Source of the DNA: [Clostridium] symbiosum
GTDB taxonomy: Bacteria; Bacillota; Clostridia; Lachnospirales; Lachnospiraceae
DNA: 64,000 bases
Direction: 5' to 3'
Assembly: GCA_036419695.1 (NCBI GenBank)
Contig: CP143946.1
Span: 2,784,001 to 2,848,000 of the forward strand
Shown here: in pieces, positions 43,489 through 53,057 of the stretch
How the letters are laid out: the number at the start of each line of letters is the position of its first letter
How positions within the stretch are numbered: position 1 is the stretch's first letter
Notes under the pieces: generated by a model
Told to the model about the DNA's origin: nothing
The model's database searches: none
What the model saw: only the letters and a program-made list of their open reading frames with translations
Program-made: the position numbers and the translations under genes

Positions 43489-44769
43489 TTAGTCTTCCAG
43501 GGCCTGTCTGATATCCTCGATGATATCATCCGCATTCTCAATACCGACGCTCAGTCTGATCAGGGACGGATCTACGCCCGCCTCTACGAGCTGTTCGTCG
43601 GAAAGCTGACGGTGTGTATGGCTGGCCGGATGAAGCACGCAGGTACGGGCGTCGGCCACATGGGTAACGATGGCGGCCAGCTTCAGCTTATCCATAAATT
43701 CGGCAGCCGCTGCACGGCCTCCCTTTAATCCGAATGCGATAACGCCGCAGGTACCGTTCGGCATATATTTCATAGCCAGATCGTGGTATTTATCATCTTC
43801 CAGGCCGGGATAGTTGATCCAGGCCACTTCCTCATGGGCTTTCAGGAATTCGGCAACCTTCATCGCATTCTCACAGTGCCGTGGCATGCGCAGATGGAGC
43901 GTCTCAAGGCCGATGTTTAAAAGGAAGGCATTCTGAGGCGCCTGGATGGAACCCAGGTCTCTCATTACCTGTGCTGTTGCCTTTGTAATATAAGCTCCTT
44001 TGCCGAACTTCTGTGTATAGATAATTCCGTGGTAGGAGTCATCGGGAGTTGTAAGTCCCGGGAATTTCTCCGCATTGGCCTCCCAATCGAAGTTGCCGCT
44101 GTCCACGATACACCCGCCCACGCTCATTCCGTGGCCGTCCATATATTTTGTCGTGGAATGGGTTACAATATCTGCGCCCCACTCGAACGGGCGGCAGTTA
44201 ATCGGCGTTGCAAATGTATTATCTACGATAAAAGGAACCCCATGTTTATGTGCAAGGGCTGCAAACTTCTCAAAATCCAGCACCACCATGGCCGGGTTGG
44301 CAAGTGATTCGCCGAATACGCATTTCGTATTCGGACGGAACTCCTTCTCGATCTCGTCCGCCGGGGCATCCGGATCAACCAGTGTAACTTCAATGCCCAT
44401 CTTTTTCATCGTAACGACAAAGAGGTTGGATGTTCCGCCGTAAACAGTGGAGGAACAGATGAAGTGATCACCCGCATTGCAGATATTGAAAACGGCATAA
44501 AAATTGGCAGCCTGGCCGGATGAGGTCAGCATTGCCGCCACTCCGCCCTCCATCTCACGGATCTTGTCGGCCACAGCGTCATTGGTGGGATTGGCAAGTC
44601 TTGTATAGAAATAGCCGTTCTCCTCCAAATCGAAAAGACGTCCCATCTGCTCACTGGTGGAATATTTGAATGTTGTGCTCTGATAAATAGGAAGTATCCT
44701 CGGCTCGCCATTCTTCGGCTGCCAGCCGCCCTGGATACAGGTAGTCTCAATTGAACGCTCTTGGCTCAT
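43489..44769 (-). CDS. metY: O-acetylhomoserine sulfhydrylase (O-acetylhomoserine aminocarboxypropyltransferase)
   Basis: 426 residues from the ATG at 44769 (GAGGAGG upstream); an in-frame upstream start would add 21 residues without a ribosome site. It is a PLP enzyme of the Cys/Met metabolism family. The PLP lysine is in THSTTKYMDGHG near 210; other signatures are YTRLANPTNDAVADKIREMEGG (about 55-75), SSGQAANFY and HTHRQLSDEQL near 388. The length of about 426 with the MDGHG context is typical of MetY rather than the shorter (about 380) cystathionine synthases and lyases. It makes homocysteine from O-acetylhomoserine and sulfide. No SAM riboswitch (S-box) is visible in the 374-bp upstream region, unusual for methionine genes in Firmicutes. 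Confidence 0.9.
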   Translation of the reverse strand: MSQERSIETTCIQGGWQPKNGEPRILPIYQSTTFKYSTSEQMGRLFDLEENGYFYTRLANPTNDAVADKIREMEGGVAAMLTSSGQAANFYAVFNICNAGDHFICSSTVYGGTSNLFVVTMKKMGIEVTLVDPDAPADEIEKEFRPNTKCVFGESLANPAMVVLDFEKFAALAHKHGVPFIVDNTFATPINCRPFEWGADIVTHSTTKYMDGHGMSVGGCIVDSGNFDWEANAEKFPGLTTPDDSYHGIIYTQKFGKGAYITKATAQVMRDLGSIQAPQNAFLLNIGLETLHLRMPRHCENAMKVAEFLKAHEEVAWINYPGLEDDKYHDLAMKYMPNGTCGVIAFGLKGGRAAAAEFMDKLKLAAIVTHVADARTCVLHPASHTHRQLSDEQLVEAGVDPSLIRLSVGIENADDIIEDIRQALED

Positions 44770-44822
44770 TGGTGTGTCCTCCTCTGAATATAAATCATTA
44801 TAATGTTGTAAAATTATTTTAC

Positions 44823-44851
44823 AGTCTACCATAAAATTCCTGACAGTACAA
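44823..44851 (-). promoter_or_regulatory. Predicted promoter of metY
   Basis: Minus strand TTGTAC (44851-44846), 17-bp spacer, TAGACT (44828-44823); about 55 bp upstream of the start. The rest of 44852-45060 is AT-rich and without recognised structure. Confidence 0.55.
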
Positions 44852-45062
44852 TATCACAGAGCGCATTTTCAAAATTTCTCCTGTCTGCCCTGAACATCCT
44901 GCCCCTCTGTCATATACTGTAGTTATCAACCGTCGTCTTCTGCATCTCTCAGGAAACCATGATGCTGTCCGGCAATGGTTAATATACAACCGATTTTTTC
45001 ATCAAAAATTCTCTCTGCTGCATCCGGCCTGTCTTATTACAGTAGCATTCCTCTCCTCTTTG

Positions 45063-45071
45063 TGATATAAT
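45063..45071 (+). promoter_or_regulatory. Extended -10 promoter of the DUF362 gene
   Basis: TGATATAAT at 45063-45071, 73 bp before the start at 45144; no clear -35. Confidence 0.65.
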
Positions 45072-45143
45072 TTCAAAGAATTTATATCTATTCAAATCAT
45101 TTATAAAAACATCAAGCACATAAAAAAACTCAGGGAGGTATCT

Positions 45144-46250
45144 ATGACTGCTTCAAAAGTATACTACACAAACTTAAGGGCTACATTTTCAGAAAATCTT
45201 CTTCAAAAGCTGGCCCGTCTCGTGAAGAGAGCCGGTATGCTGGAACAGATTGATTTTAAAAACCAGTACACCGCCATCAAGATCCATTTCGGGGAGCCGG
45301 GTAACCTGGCCTATCTGCGCCCCAACTATTCAAAGGTTATTGTGGATTTGATCAAGGAACAGGGCGGCAAGGTCTTTCTCACCGACTGCAACACCCTCTA
45401 TGTGGGAGGACGTAAAAATGCGCTGGATCACCTGGATTCAGCCTACACGAACGGATACAATCCTTTTACCACCGGCTGTCATCTTCTGATTGCCGACGGT
45501 CTTAAAGGCACGGATGACGTCCTTGTGCCAATCGACGGGGAATATGTAAAGGAGGCTAAAATTGGACGCGCCATTATGGATGCGGATATTTTTATCTCAT
45601 TAAGCCATTTCAAGGGACATGAAGCTACCGGCTTCGGCGGAGCTTTGAAGAATATCGGCATGGGCTGCGGTTCCCGGGCCGGAAAAATGGAGATGCACAA
45701 TGCCACCAGCCCCTTTGTCCTGACAAAACGCTGTATCGGCTGCGGAGCCTGCACACGCAATTGTGCCCACGATGCAATTACCATTACAGACAAAAAAGCA
45801 TCGATTGATTCCGATAAATGTGTGGGATGCGGCCGCTGTATCGGTGTCTGTCCGGTGGATGCCGTTGCAAACCGCGGCGATGAGTCCAATGACATCTTAA
45901 ATAAAAAAATTGCGGAATATTCTTACGCCGTATTAAAAGACAGGCCTCATTTCCACATCAGCCTCGTGGTGGATGTATCGCCATACTGTGACTGCCATGC
46001 GGAAAACGATGCAGCTATTATCCCCAATGTGGGAATGTTTGCTTCCTTTGATCCGGTTGCCCTTGATATGGCCTGTGCCGATGCCGTAAACAGACAGCCA
46101 GCCATTCCTGGAACCATTCTGGATGAGCGTGAGCACTGCCACCATGACCATTTCACGGATATCCACCCAGAAACAAACTGGAAAGTGGCTCTGGAACATG
46201 CTGAGAAGCTGGGGATTGGGTCGATGGAATATGAATTAATTGAGATTTGA
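45144..46250 (+). CDS. DUF362 protein with two [4Fe-4S] ferredoxin clusters
   Basis: 368 residues with GGGAGG before the ATG. The N- and C-terminal parts form a DUF362 domain (KVYYTNLRA, IKIHFGEPGNLAYLRP, DADIFISLSHFKGHEATGFGGALKNIGMG, FDPVALDMACADAVN). In the middle (about 190-245) is a 2x[4Fe-4S] ferredoxin insert: CIGCGACTRNCAHDA and CVGCGRCIGVCPVDA. A H/D/C-rich site (EREHCHHDHFTDIHP near 337) may bind metal. Such proteins are common in anaerobes, their redox partner unknown; electron transfer in the cytosol is the safe reading. Its stop lies directly before repeat element F. Confidence 0.9.
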   Translation: MTASKVYYTNLRATFSENLLQKLARLVKRAGMLEQIDFKNQYTAIKIHFGEPGNLAYLRPNYSKVIVDLIKEQGGKVFLTDCNTLYVGGRKNALDHLDSAYTNGYNPFTTGCHLLIADGLKGTDDVLVPIDGEYVKEAKIGRAIMDADIFISLSHFKGHEATGFGGALKNIGMGCGSRAGKMEMHNATSPFVLTKRCIGCGACTRNCAHDAITITDKKASIDSDKCVGCGRCIGVCPVDAVANRGDESNDILNKKIAEYSYAVLKDRPHFHISLVVDVSPYCDCHAENDAAIIPNVGMFASFDPVALDMACADAVNRQPAIPGTILDEREHCHHDHFTDIHPETNWKVALEHAEKLGIGSMEYELIEI

Positions 46251-46251
46251 T

Positions 46252-46608
46252 GAAAAATGAGAACGCCGCCGGGACGGCCGGGGGGCGGAATGGTGAGAGG
46301 GGGAGGATGAGTCTTCAGTCCCGGGCTTTAGTTTTGTCGCGGGTGGGGAATCCGGGCAGAAAAAGTTCCTCCGGGAAACGCTTGCGCTCTTCGGAGTACA
46401 TAACGGCACTAACCTCGTGAAAAACCTCGGTAAGTGCCGATGAACTCCCAGGTTCCCTCCGGAATCTTTTTCCCCCTTCTTCCCCACAGGCAGATTGTGA
46501 CCGGGACTGAAGACGCCGAGTGTATCGCATACCACTCCGCTCCGGCCTGCGGCAGCTGGTTGTTCTGATTTTTCTTGGGGTGGAGGATTGGGGCGGGGCG
46601 GCGTTCCG
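46252..46608 (+). repeat. Long palindromic intergenic element, copy F
   Basis: Second sequence type, close to D and B. Left border GAAAAATGAGAACGCCGCC starts 2-3 bases after the DUF362 stop. Arms GAGTCTTCAGTCCCGGG (about 46309-46325) and CCGGGACTGAAGAC (46501-46514); inner TTCGGAGT with GAACTCCCA; apex CACTAACCTCGTGAAAAACCTCGGTAAGTG. The right tail (TTGGGGCGGGGCGGCG) is diverged. Bases 46609-46920 between F and G are AT-rich and show no gene or clear signal. Confidence 0.85.
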
Positions 46609-46920
46609 GATGGCGGTCAATAAACTCACAACAGCAACCGTATCTCCCCGCTTTAGCCTCTTCGGCTTTAACCTCTCCGACTTCATCATCCAGACATCCT
46701 CCCTTAAAACTTAAAAACAAAAAAAGCCTGCCCCTTAATCAAAAAAGAAACAAACTCTATCCATAAACCGCAATCGTATTTCACCACTCAACAATTCTCA
46801 ACCAATCAAAAATGAATTTTTCTAAACCTGGTATTTCTCCAAAATTGATTTCCCACGGCCCAACTTTCTCCCCCTCACCCGCATAAAGCTTCCGCCAAAA
46901 AGCAGAAACAACCACTCTCC

Positions 46921-47296
46921 CCTCCCCAAAAAAGAGGCTGCCATCATCACCAACAGCCCCAGGGACGGGGCGGACAGCAGCCCCGGTGTCTTCGGTCCCG
47001 GTCATAGCCTGCCCGTGGGGAAAGGAAAAATATATTTTTGTGAACAGGTTATATTCCGCGAGGCGTTTTTTGTGAGTGCAGCGTAGCGTAAGTCACAGAA
47101 AACCCGAGGATTACGGCGCGAAACGGTGTTTTTACCGTTTCTGTGCATCGCGTAGCGTATTGCTGGGCACGGAGTGAACAGGAACTTTTTCTGCCCGGAT
47201 TCCCCACCCGCGACCAAACCCAAACCGGGACCGAAGACTCACTCCTTCCCACTCACCGCCCCGTCCCTGTATCATCGGCGGCAACCTCATTTTTCA
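46921..47296 (-). repeat. Long palindromic intergenic element, copy G (inverted, interrupted)
   Basis: Inverted copy facing F. Arms GTGTCTTCGGTCCCGG (about 46986-47001) and CCGGGACCGAAGACTC (about 47225-47240): both arms carry the same change (CGG for CAG), so pairing is kept. Outer arms CAGGGACGGGGCGG-type pair with CCGCCCCGTCCCTG. The central part is replaced by a second repeat (47041-47182). Its left border CTCATTTTTCA lies one base past the polC stop codon on the minus strand. Confidence 0.8.
47041..47182 (-). repeat. Nested short repeat (second family) inside element G
   Basis: About 142 bp. Read on the minus strand: TTCACTCCGTGCCCAGCAATACGCTACGCGATGCACAG..., a hairpin ACGGTAAAAACACCGT, TCCTCGGGTTTTCTGTGACTTACGC and CGCCTCGCGGAAT. 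It matches the insert in element H over most of its length. TGAACAGG stands as a direct repeat at both ends (47041-47048 and 47175-47182), which could be a target duplication. Confidence 0.75.
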
Positions 47297-50200
47297 TCAC
47301 ATCACCATATCGAACAGCGAAAGCTGATTACTCTCTGGCAGCGATCCCAGCAGCCCCAGTTCCCCCATCAAATCGCAGACCGTCTTTGTCACCTTCGTAC
47401 GGTTAATAAAGTCCTCCTTTGAGAGGAACGGTCCGTCCTCCGCGGCAAATACGATAGCATCGGCCGCTTTCTCTCCCAGTCCGTCGATACTGCTTAAGGA
47501 AGGCATCAGTTTGCCGTCTACAATCTGGAAGCTTCGGGCGCTGGCCTTGAAAATGTCAATCGGCGTAAATTCAAAGCCTCTGGCATACATCTCCTGGACG
47601 ATTCTCATGTCGCGGAGCGTATCCTGTTCTTTCTTTGAGAGGGTATCCGCCCTCTTTTTATAATCGGCAAGGTGGTATTCCAGCTTCTCACGTCCCTGGC
47701 ACATCAGTACGTAGGAAAAACCGCTGGCACGGATACTGAAGAATGCCGCGTAGTAAGCCAGTGGGTAAAATACTTTACAATAGGCAATACGCCAGGCCAT
47801 CATAACGTAGGCCGCCGCATGCGCTTTCGGGAACATATATTTAATCTTTTTACACGACCAGATATACCAGTCCGGTACGCCGTGGTCGGTCATTTCTTTA
47901 ATCCATTCGTCTTTCAGGCCTTTTCCTTTACGCACACTCTCCATGATGGTGAATGCCAGGCCTTCCTCCAGGCCCATGCTGATCAGATAGACCATGATAT
48001 CATCTCGCGTACAGATGGCAGTCTGAATCGTCGCCTTTCCCTCCTGGATCAGGGTCTGTGCATTGCCCAGCCACACATCCGTACCGTGGGACAGACCGGA
48101 AATGCGCACCAAATCCGAGAAATACTTCGGCTGGGCGTCGATTAACATCTGCATGGCAAAGTCGGTACCGAACTCCGGGATTCCGAGGGCGCCCAGTTTA
48201 CAGCCGCCGATATCCTCCGGCTCGATTCCGAGGGCCGACGTATTCTGGAACAGGCTCATAACCTCCTTGGAATCCAGCGGAAAATCCGTCAGAGGATCTT
48301 TTCCCGTCAAATCCTGGAGCATTCGTATCATGGTCGGATCATCGTGTCCCAGTATATCGAGTTTCAAAAGGTTGTGGTCAATTGAATGGTAATCGAAATG
48401 GGTTGTGACCGTCTTGGTCGTCATATCGTCGGCAGGGTGCTGGACCGGGGTAAAGGAATAGATCTCCTCCCCATGGGGAAGTACGATGATTCCTCCCGGA
48501 TGCTGTCCCGTCGTCCTTCTGACTCCGACGCAGCCGCCAACAATCCTGTCTATCTCACAGCGGCGTTTTCTCTGGCCTCTGTCCTCATAATATCCCTTTA
48601 CATAACCGTACGCCGTCTTATCGGCCAGCGTGCCGATTGTCCCGGCGCGGAAGGTCTGTCCTTTGCCGAAGATAACCTCCGTATAAGTATGTGCCCGGCT
48701 CTGGTACTCTCCCGAGAAGTTAAGGTCGATATCAGGCTCTTTATCTCCCTTGAATCCAAGGAATGTCTCGAACGGGATATCGAATCCGTCCTTTGTTAAA
48801 GGTTCCCCGCAGACAGGGCATTTCCTGTCCGGCATATCACAGCCGGCCATACCCGAAAACTTCTTTACCTCAGCCGAGTCAAAATCATAAAAATGGCATT
48901 TTGTACAGTAATAATGAGGACTCAGCGGATTTACCTCCGTGATACCCGACATCGTGGCCACCAGGGATGAACCTACGGATCCCCTCGAACCTACCAGATA
49001 GCCGTCCTCATTGGACTTCCAAACCAGTTTCTGCGCAATGATATACATAACGGCAAAACCGTTGGAAATAATAGAGTTCAGCTCTCTTTCCAGACGGGCC
49101 ACCACAATCTGCGGGAGGTCTTCACCATACATTTCATGGGCTCTGTTGTAACAGATGTTTCTCAGCGTCTCATCCGAGTTCGGGATGACCGGAGCACATT
49201 TGTCCGGCCGCACCGGTTCAATCCGCTCGCACATCGCGGCAATCTTCCTCGTGTTGGTGATAACCACCTCCTCGGCCTTGTCGCTGCCCAGGTATTCAAA
49301 TTCTTTCAGCATCTCCTCCGTCGTCCGCAGGTAAAGGGGCGCCTGATCGTCGGCATCCTTAAATCCCTTACTGGACATGATAATCCTCCGGTAGACCTCA
49401 TCCTCCGGATCCAGGAAATGGACATCGCAGGTCGCACAGACCGGTTTGTTAAACTGCACTCCCAGATCTACAATCTTGCGGTTTATATCTTTTAAGTCTT
49501 CCTCCGAGCTGACCGGACTCTTTTCATCCCTGAGCATAAATGCGTTGTTTCCCAGGGGCTGTATCTCCAGATAGTCGTAGAAATCCACAATCTTATGTAT
49601 CTCGGTATCAGGCACTCCGCGAAGCAGCGCTTGGTAAAGCTCTCCGGCCTCACAGGCGGAACCAATGATAAGTCCCTCCCTGTACTGGGTCAGCAGGCTT
49701 TTCGGGATTCTCGGCCTCCTGGCAAAGTAGGTTAGGTTGGACTCTGAAACGAGGCGGTACAGGTTAATGCGGCCTATATCATTCTTCGCCAGCAGGATAA
49801 TATGGTAGGTGGGCATCTTTCGGATCATCTCCACCGTCATTTTGCTGAGCGCATTCAGCTGAGTGAGGTCAAAAATATCGCGCTCCTTGAGCATCTTGAT
49901 AAAACGGACAAAGATTTCAGCCGTAGCCCCGGCGTCGTCCACCGCCCTGTGATGGTTTGCCAGTGAAATCTTAAGTTCCTTGGCAACTGTATCCAGCTTA
50001 AACCGGTTCAGGTTCGGCAGAAGCACACGGGCCAGTGAAACCGTATCCAATACGGTCGGGTTGAATTCCAGGCCCTGCTGCCTTGCATTTTCCTTTATAA
50101 AACTGATGTCAAAACCGGCATTATGGGCAACCATAACCGCGCCCTCACAGAATTTCAGGAATTCCGGCAGGACCTTCTCTATTTTGGGTGCATCCAGAAC

Positions 50201-51847
50201 CATGTTGTCATTGATTCCGGTCAGTTTTTCGATCTCAAAGGGGATGGGCACATCGGGATTGACGAAACTGCTGAATCTATTGACAATCTTTCCCTCCTCC
50301 ACCCTGACCGCGCCGATTTCAATAATCTTGTTCTTGACGGGACTAAAACCCGTAGTCTCAATATCGAAAACAACACAGGTGTGATCCAGGGTCTGTCCGG
50401 CGCCGTTCTCAACCAGGTCTTTCATATCATCGACCAGATATCCCTCCACACCGTAGAGAACCTTGAAATTGTCCCCCTTCTCCACCGAATGGTTGGCGTC
50501 CGGGAATGCCTGGGCGCAGCCGTGATCCGTGACCGCCATGGCGTCCATTCCCCACTGTTTTGCCCTTTTAATCAGATCCTTGACCTCGGACACACCGTCC
50601 ATATCGCTCATCTTTGTATGGCAGTGAAGTTCCACTCTCTTAACCGGGGCATTGTCCACGCGCTTCGTCGTGAAATCTTCGCACTTCTTGATCCCCACAA
50701 CAGAACCGATGGTAAGCTCACCGTCAAAACGGTCGATGTTGGCCACACCCTTCAGTCTGACAAACTGCCCTGCCTTCGTCGCATTTTTCAGGTCTTCCAG
50801 GGAATCCTCACGTGCAAATACCTTGACGCTGATCGTATCGGTAAAATCACTGATGCTGAAAATAAAGAGGGAATTTCCGCTCCGAAGCTCTCTGACGTCC
50901 GTAGCTAAAATCTTTCCCCTGATTACAACTTCTCCTATCTCGCCCTCAATCTTTTCTATCTCCGTAGATTCCTCATCGAAATCACGGCCGTAAAGGACAT
51001 CGGGATTGTCTGATTTCTTGCCGTAGCCTGAACGGCGGTACTCTTTCTTGCCGTCCCTGCCGCCAAAATCTCCTTTTCCCTTTTTCCCGTTCTGATCACC
51101 GCCCTGTTTTCCCTGGGCGGCTCTTCCGCCCGCTTCGGGGGAGGCCTTCTGTTTCTTCTCCACCTGGAAGTTGAGATCTCCAACCGGTTTCAACACCGTG
51201 CTGCCCTCGTCGAAGGGCAGATCCGCCGCCGGAGCCAAGGAATCTCCCTGCATTTGCGGCTCTGATACTCCGCCGTATGGCGCCTGGGCGCCGTCCTGAT
51301 TCATATAAATGACGGCCGGCCCGTCCTCGTCCCTCTTTCTCACCTGTGCAGGACGGTATGTAAGTTTTACTTCCATCGGGATATTACAGCGCTCCGTAAA
51401 AATCTTCTCCAGAATCCGTACCAGCTCCGGCGCCTTGTCCTTCGTAATCATCGTATCTTCCAGCTCCATCGTCAGAAGATCCTTTTCATCAAAGGCGAGC
51501 TCGGCCTTGCGGAACATATTGTACAAGAGAATGCTGTAGTTTTTAAGCTCCATCAGGATGCTGTCCCGGTATACGTCCATCAGTTTTCTGGGCGTGTACT
51601 GGCCGGACAGATGGTATTTCTCCAGAATTTTAATTGTGACTGCTTTTCCGGGGAAGAGCTGGGATTTAATGCCCTCCTCCAGCTTATAGATATTCTGTTT
51701 GTGAATCAGTCTGGGACTGTCGATATAAATGCGGATAGAGCTTCTATCCCTGGTCGTGGCCACCTTCTCCACTTTAACCAGCTCAAAAAGCTCTCTCACA
51801 TTATCTGCAATATGTAAATCAGGAAATACTTCCAAAAACGATTTCAT
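47297..51847 (-). CDS. polC: DNA polymerase III PolC-type alpha subunit
   Basis: 1516 residues. Order: N-terminal domains, OB fold (GEVVIRGKILATDVRELRSGNSLFIFSISDF near 310), PHP domain (VELHCHTKMSDMDG near 400), inserted DnaQ-type 3'-5' exonuclease (CVVFDIETTGFSPVKNKIIEIGAV near 495), the rest of PHP, polymerase core with the catalytic aspartates in EPDIDLNFSGEYQ near 1045, a zinc motif (CTKCHFYDF...CDMPDRKCPVCGE near 985-1025) and C-terminal helix-hairpin-helix and duplex-binding parts. It is the replicative polymerase of low-GC Gram-positives. A G/K/Q/D-rich insert (about 235-285) makes it longer than the usual 1430-1450. Last gene of the pyrH-to-polC cluster; its stop is next to element G. 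Confidence 0.97.
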   Translation of the reverse strand: MKSFLEVFPDLHIADNVRELFELVKVEKVATTRDRSSIRIYIDSPRLIHKQNIYKLEEGIKSQLFPGKAVTIKILEKYHLSGQYTPRKLMDVYRDSILMELKNYSILLYNMFRKAELAFDEKDLLTMELEDTMITKDKAPELVRILEKIFTERCNIPMEVKLTYRPAQVRKRDEDGPAVIYMNQDGAQAPYGGVSEPQMQGDSLAPAADLPFDEGSTVLKPVGDLNFQVEKKQKASPEAGGRAAQGKQGGDQNGKKGKGDFGGRDGKKEYRRSGYGKKSDNPDVLYGRDFDEESTEIEKIEGEIGEVVIRGKILATDVRELRSGNSLFIFSISDFTDTISVKVFAREDSLEDLKNATKAGQFVRLKGVANIDRFDGELTIGSVVGIKKCEDFTTKRVDNAPVKRVELHCHTKMSDMDGVSEVKDLIKRAKQWGMDAMAVTDHGCAQAFPDANHSVEKGDNFKVLYGVEGYLVDDMKDLVENGAGQTLDHTCVVFDIETTGFSPVKNKIIEIGAVRVEEGKIVNRFSSFVNPDVPIPFEIEKLTGINDNMVLDAPKIEKVLPEFLKFCEGAVMVAHNAGFDISFIKENARQQGLEFNPTVLDTVSLARVLLPNLNRFKLDTVAKELKISLANHHRAVDDAGATAEIFVRFIKMLKERDIFDLTQLNALSKMTVEMIRKMPTYHIILLAKNDIGRINLYRLVSESNLTYFARRPRIPKSLLTQYREGLIIGSACEAGELYQALLRGVPDTEIHKIVDFYDYLEIQPLGNNAFMLRDEKSPVSSEEDLKDINRKIVDLGVQFNKPVCATCDVHFLDPEDEVYRRIIMSSKGFKDADDQAPLYLRTTEEMLKEFEYLGSDKAEEVVITNTRKIAAMCERIEPVRPDKCAPVIPNSDETLRNICYNRAHEMYGEDLPQIVVARLERELNSIISNGFAVMYIIAQKLVWKSNEDGYLVGSRGSVGSSLVATMSGITEVNPLSPHYYCTKCHFYDFDSAEVKKFSGMAGCDMPDRKCPVCGEPLTKDGFDIPFETFLGFKGDKEPDIDLNFSGEYQSRAHTYTEVIFGKGQTFRAGTIGTLADKTAYGYVKGYYEDRGQRKRRCEIDRIVGGCVGVRRTTGQHPGGIIVLPHGEEIYSFTPVQHPADDMTTKTVTTHFDYHSIDHNLLKLDILGHDDPTMIRMLQDLTGKDPLTDFPLDSKEVMSLFQNTSALGIEPEDIGGCKLGALGIPEFGTDFAMQMLIDAQPKYFSDLVRISGLSHGTDVWLGNAQTLIQEGKATIQTAICTRDDIMVYLISMGLEEGLAFTIMESVRKGKGLKDEWIKEMTDHGVPDWYIWSCKKIKYMFPKAHAAAYVMMAWRIAYCKVFYPLAYYAAFFSIRASGFSYVLMCQGREKLEYHLADYKKRADTLSKKEQDTLRDMRIVQEMYARGFEFTPIDIFKASARSFQIVDGKLMPSLSSIDGLGEKAADAIVFAAEDGPFLSKEDFINRTKVTKTVCDLMGELGLLGSLPESNQLSLFDMVM

Positions 51848-51910
51848 TCCATCACCTTATTTTTCATTCCCGCAATCTGAGCTTTTCTCCGCGGCTCATA
51901 TCCTGTATTA

Positions 51911-52975
51911 TTACAGTTTTCCGGCCAGCCTGTCAAGCTCTTCTTTGAGCGCAGGTAAAAGTTCTTCTTCCGGCACCTTTTTAAGCACCTCGCCCTTTTT
52001 AATCAGCAGTCCTTCCCCGATTCCGCCGGCAATTCCAAGATCGGCTTCCCTGGCCTCCCCGGGTCCGTTTACCACGCAGCCCATGACGGCCACCTTGATA
52101 TCCAAATCATACTCCTGGACCATAGTCTCCACCTTGTTTGCGAGTCCAATCAGATCGATGCTGGTTCTTCCGCAGGTCGGACAGGAAACGACCTCGATGC
52201 CGCCCTTTCTGAGCCCCAGGGTGCGCAGAATCAGCTTCGCGGACTTCACTTCCTCCACCGGGCTTCCCGTCAGCGAAACGCGGATGGTATCGCCGATGCC
52301 CTGATTTAAGATAAGGCCCAGGCCGACGGCTGACTTGATGTTGCCGGAAAGCAGGGTTCCCGCCTCCGTGATGCCCACATGAAGCGGGTATCTCGTCTTC
52401 TTTGCAATCAGTTCATGCGCTTTTACGCACATCAATACATCGGAGGACTTAATGCTGATTACGAGGTTGTCATATCCCATCCTCTCAATCAGCGCCACCT
52501 TTTCAAGGGCGCTCCGGGTAATTCCCTCCGCCGTCACGCCGCCGTATTCTTCTATCAGATGTTTTTCCAGGGAACCGCTGTTGACGCCCACCCGGATCGG
52601 AATGCCATACTCCTTCGCCTTATCCACAACGGCCTGGACGCGCTCCTCCGCCCCGATATTGCCCGGATTAATCCGGATCTTGTCGGCCCCGCACTCGATG
52701 GCGGCGATTGCCAGGCGGTAATCAAAATGGATATCCGCCACCAGCGGAATCCGGATCGCCCTCTTGATCTCCGTCAGGGCCATGGCCGCTTCCATCGTCG
52801 GAACCGCCACACGGATGATGTCACAGCCCGCATTCTGCAGTTCCAGAATCTGGGCGACCGTAGCTTTTACATCTTCTGTCTTCGTATTGCACATCGACTG
52901 GATCAGAATCGGATTTCCGCCTCCAATAACCTTTTTTCCTATCTGAACCGTCTTCGTTTCATCTCTGTACGCCAT
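51911..52975 (-). CDS. ispG: 4-hydroxy-3-methylbut-2-enyl diphosphate synthase (flavodoxin)
   Basis: 354 residues from the ATG at 52975, which has GGGAGG six bases upstream; the frame is open 42 bp further without a ribosome site. Sixth enzyme of the MEP isoprenoid pathway: reduces MEcPP to HMBPP using a [4Fe-4S] cluster. The TIM-barrel part starts with PILIQSMCNTKTEDVKATVAQI, and the cluster ligands are in VVSCPTCGRTSIDL near 265 and VMGCVVNGPGEA near 303. The pathway gene dxr is two genes upstream, with rseP between, a common order in Clostridia. Confidence 0.97.
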   Translation of the reverse strand: MAYRDETKTVQIGKKVIGGGNPILIQSMCNTKTEDVKATVAQILELQNAGCDIIRVAVPTMEAAMALTEIKRAIRIPLVADIHFDYRLAIAAIECGADKIRINPGNIGAEERVQAVVDKAKEYGIPIRVGVNSGSLEKHLIEEYGGVTAEGITRSALEKVALIERMGYDNLVISIKSSDVLMCVKAHELIAKKTRYPLHVGITEAGTLLSGNIKSAVGLGLILNQGIGDTIRVSLTGSPVEEVKSAKLILRTLGLRKGGIEVVSCPTCGRTSIDLIGLANKVETMVQEYDLDIKVAVMGCVVNGPGEAREADLGIAGGIGEGLLIKKGEVLKKVPEEELLPALKEELDRLAGKL

Positions 52976-53057
52976 CTTAAACCTCCCGTGTACACGGCGC
53001 TGTACTGCGTAATTCATCCACAGCCCATTTACTGTTCGTGATACAATACAGCACTGT

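Noticed and set aside
44770..45143. SAM riboswitch upstream of metY
   Set aside because: No S-box core sequences on the minus strand; only a plain promoter is seen.
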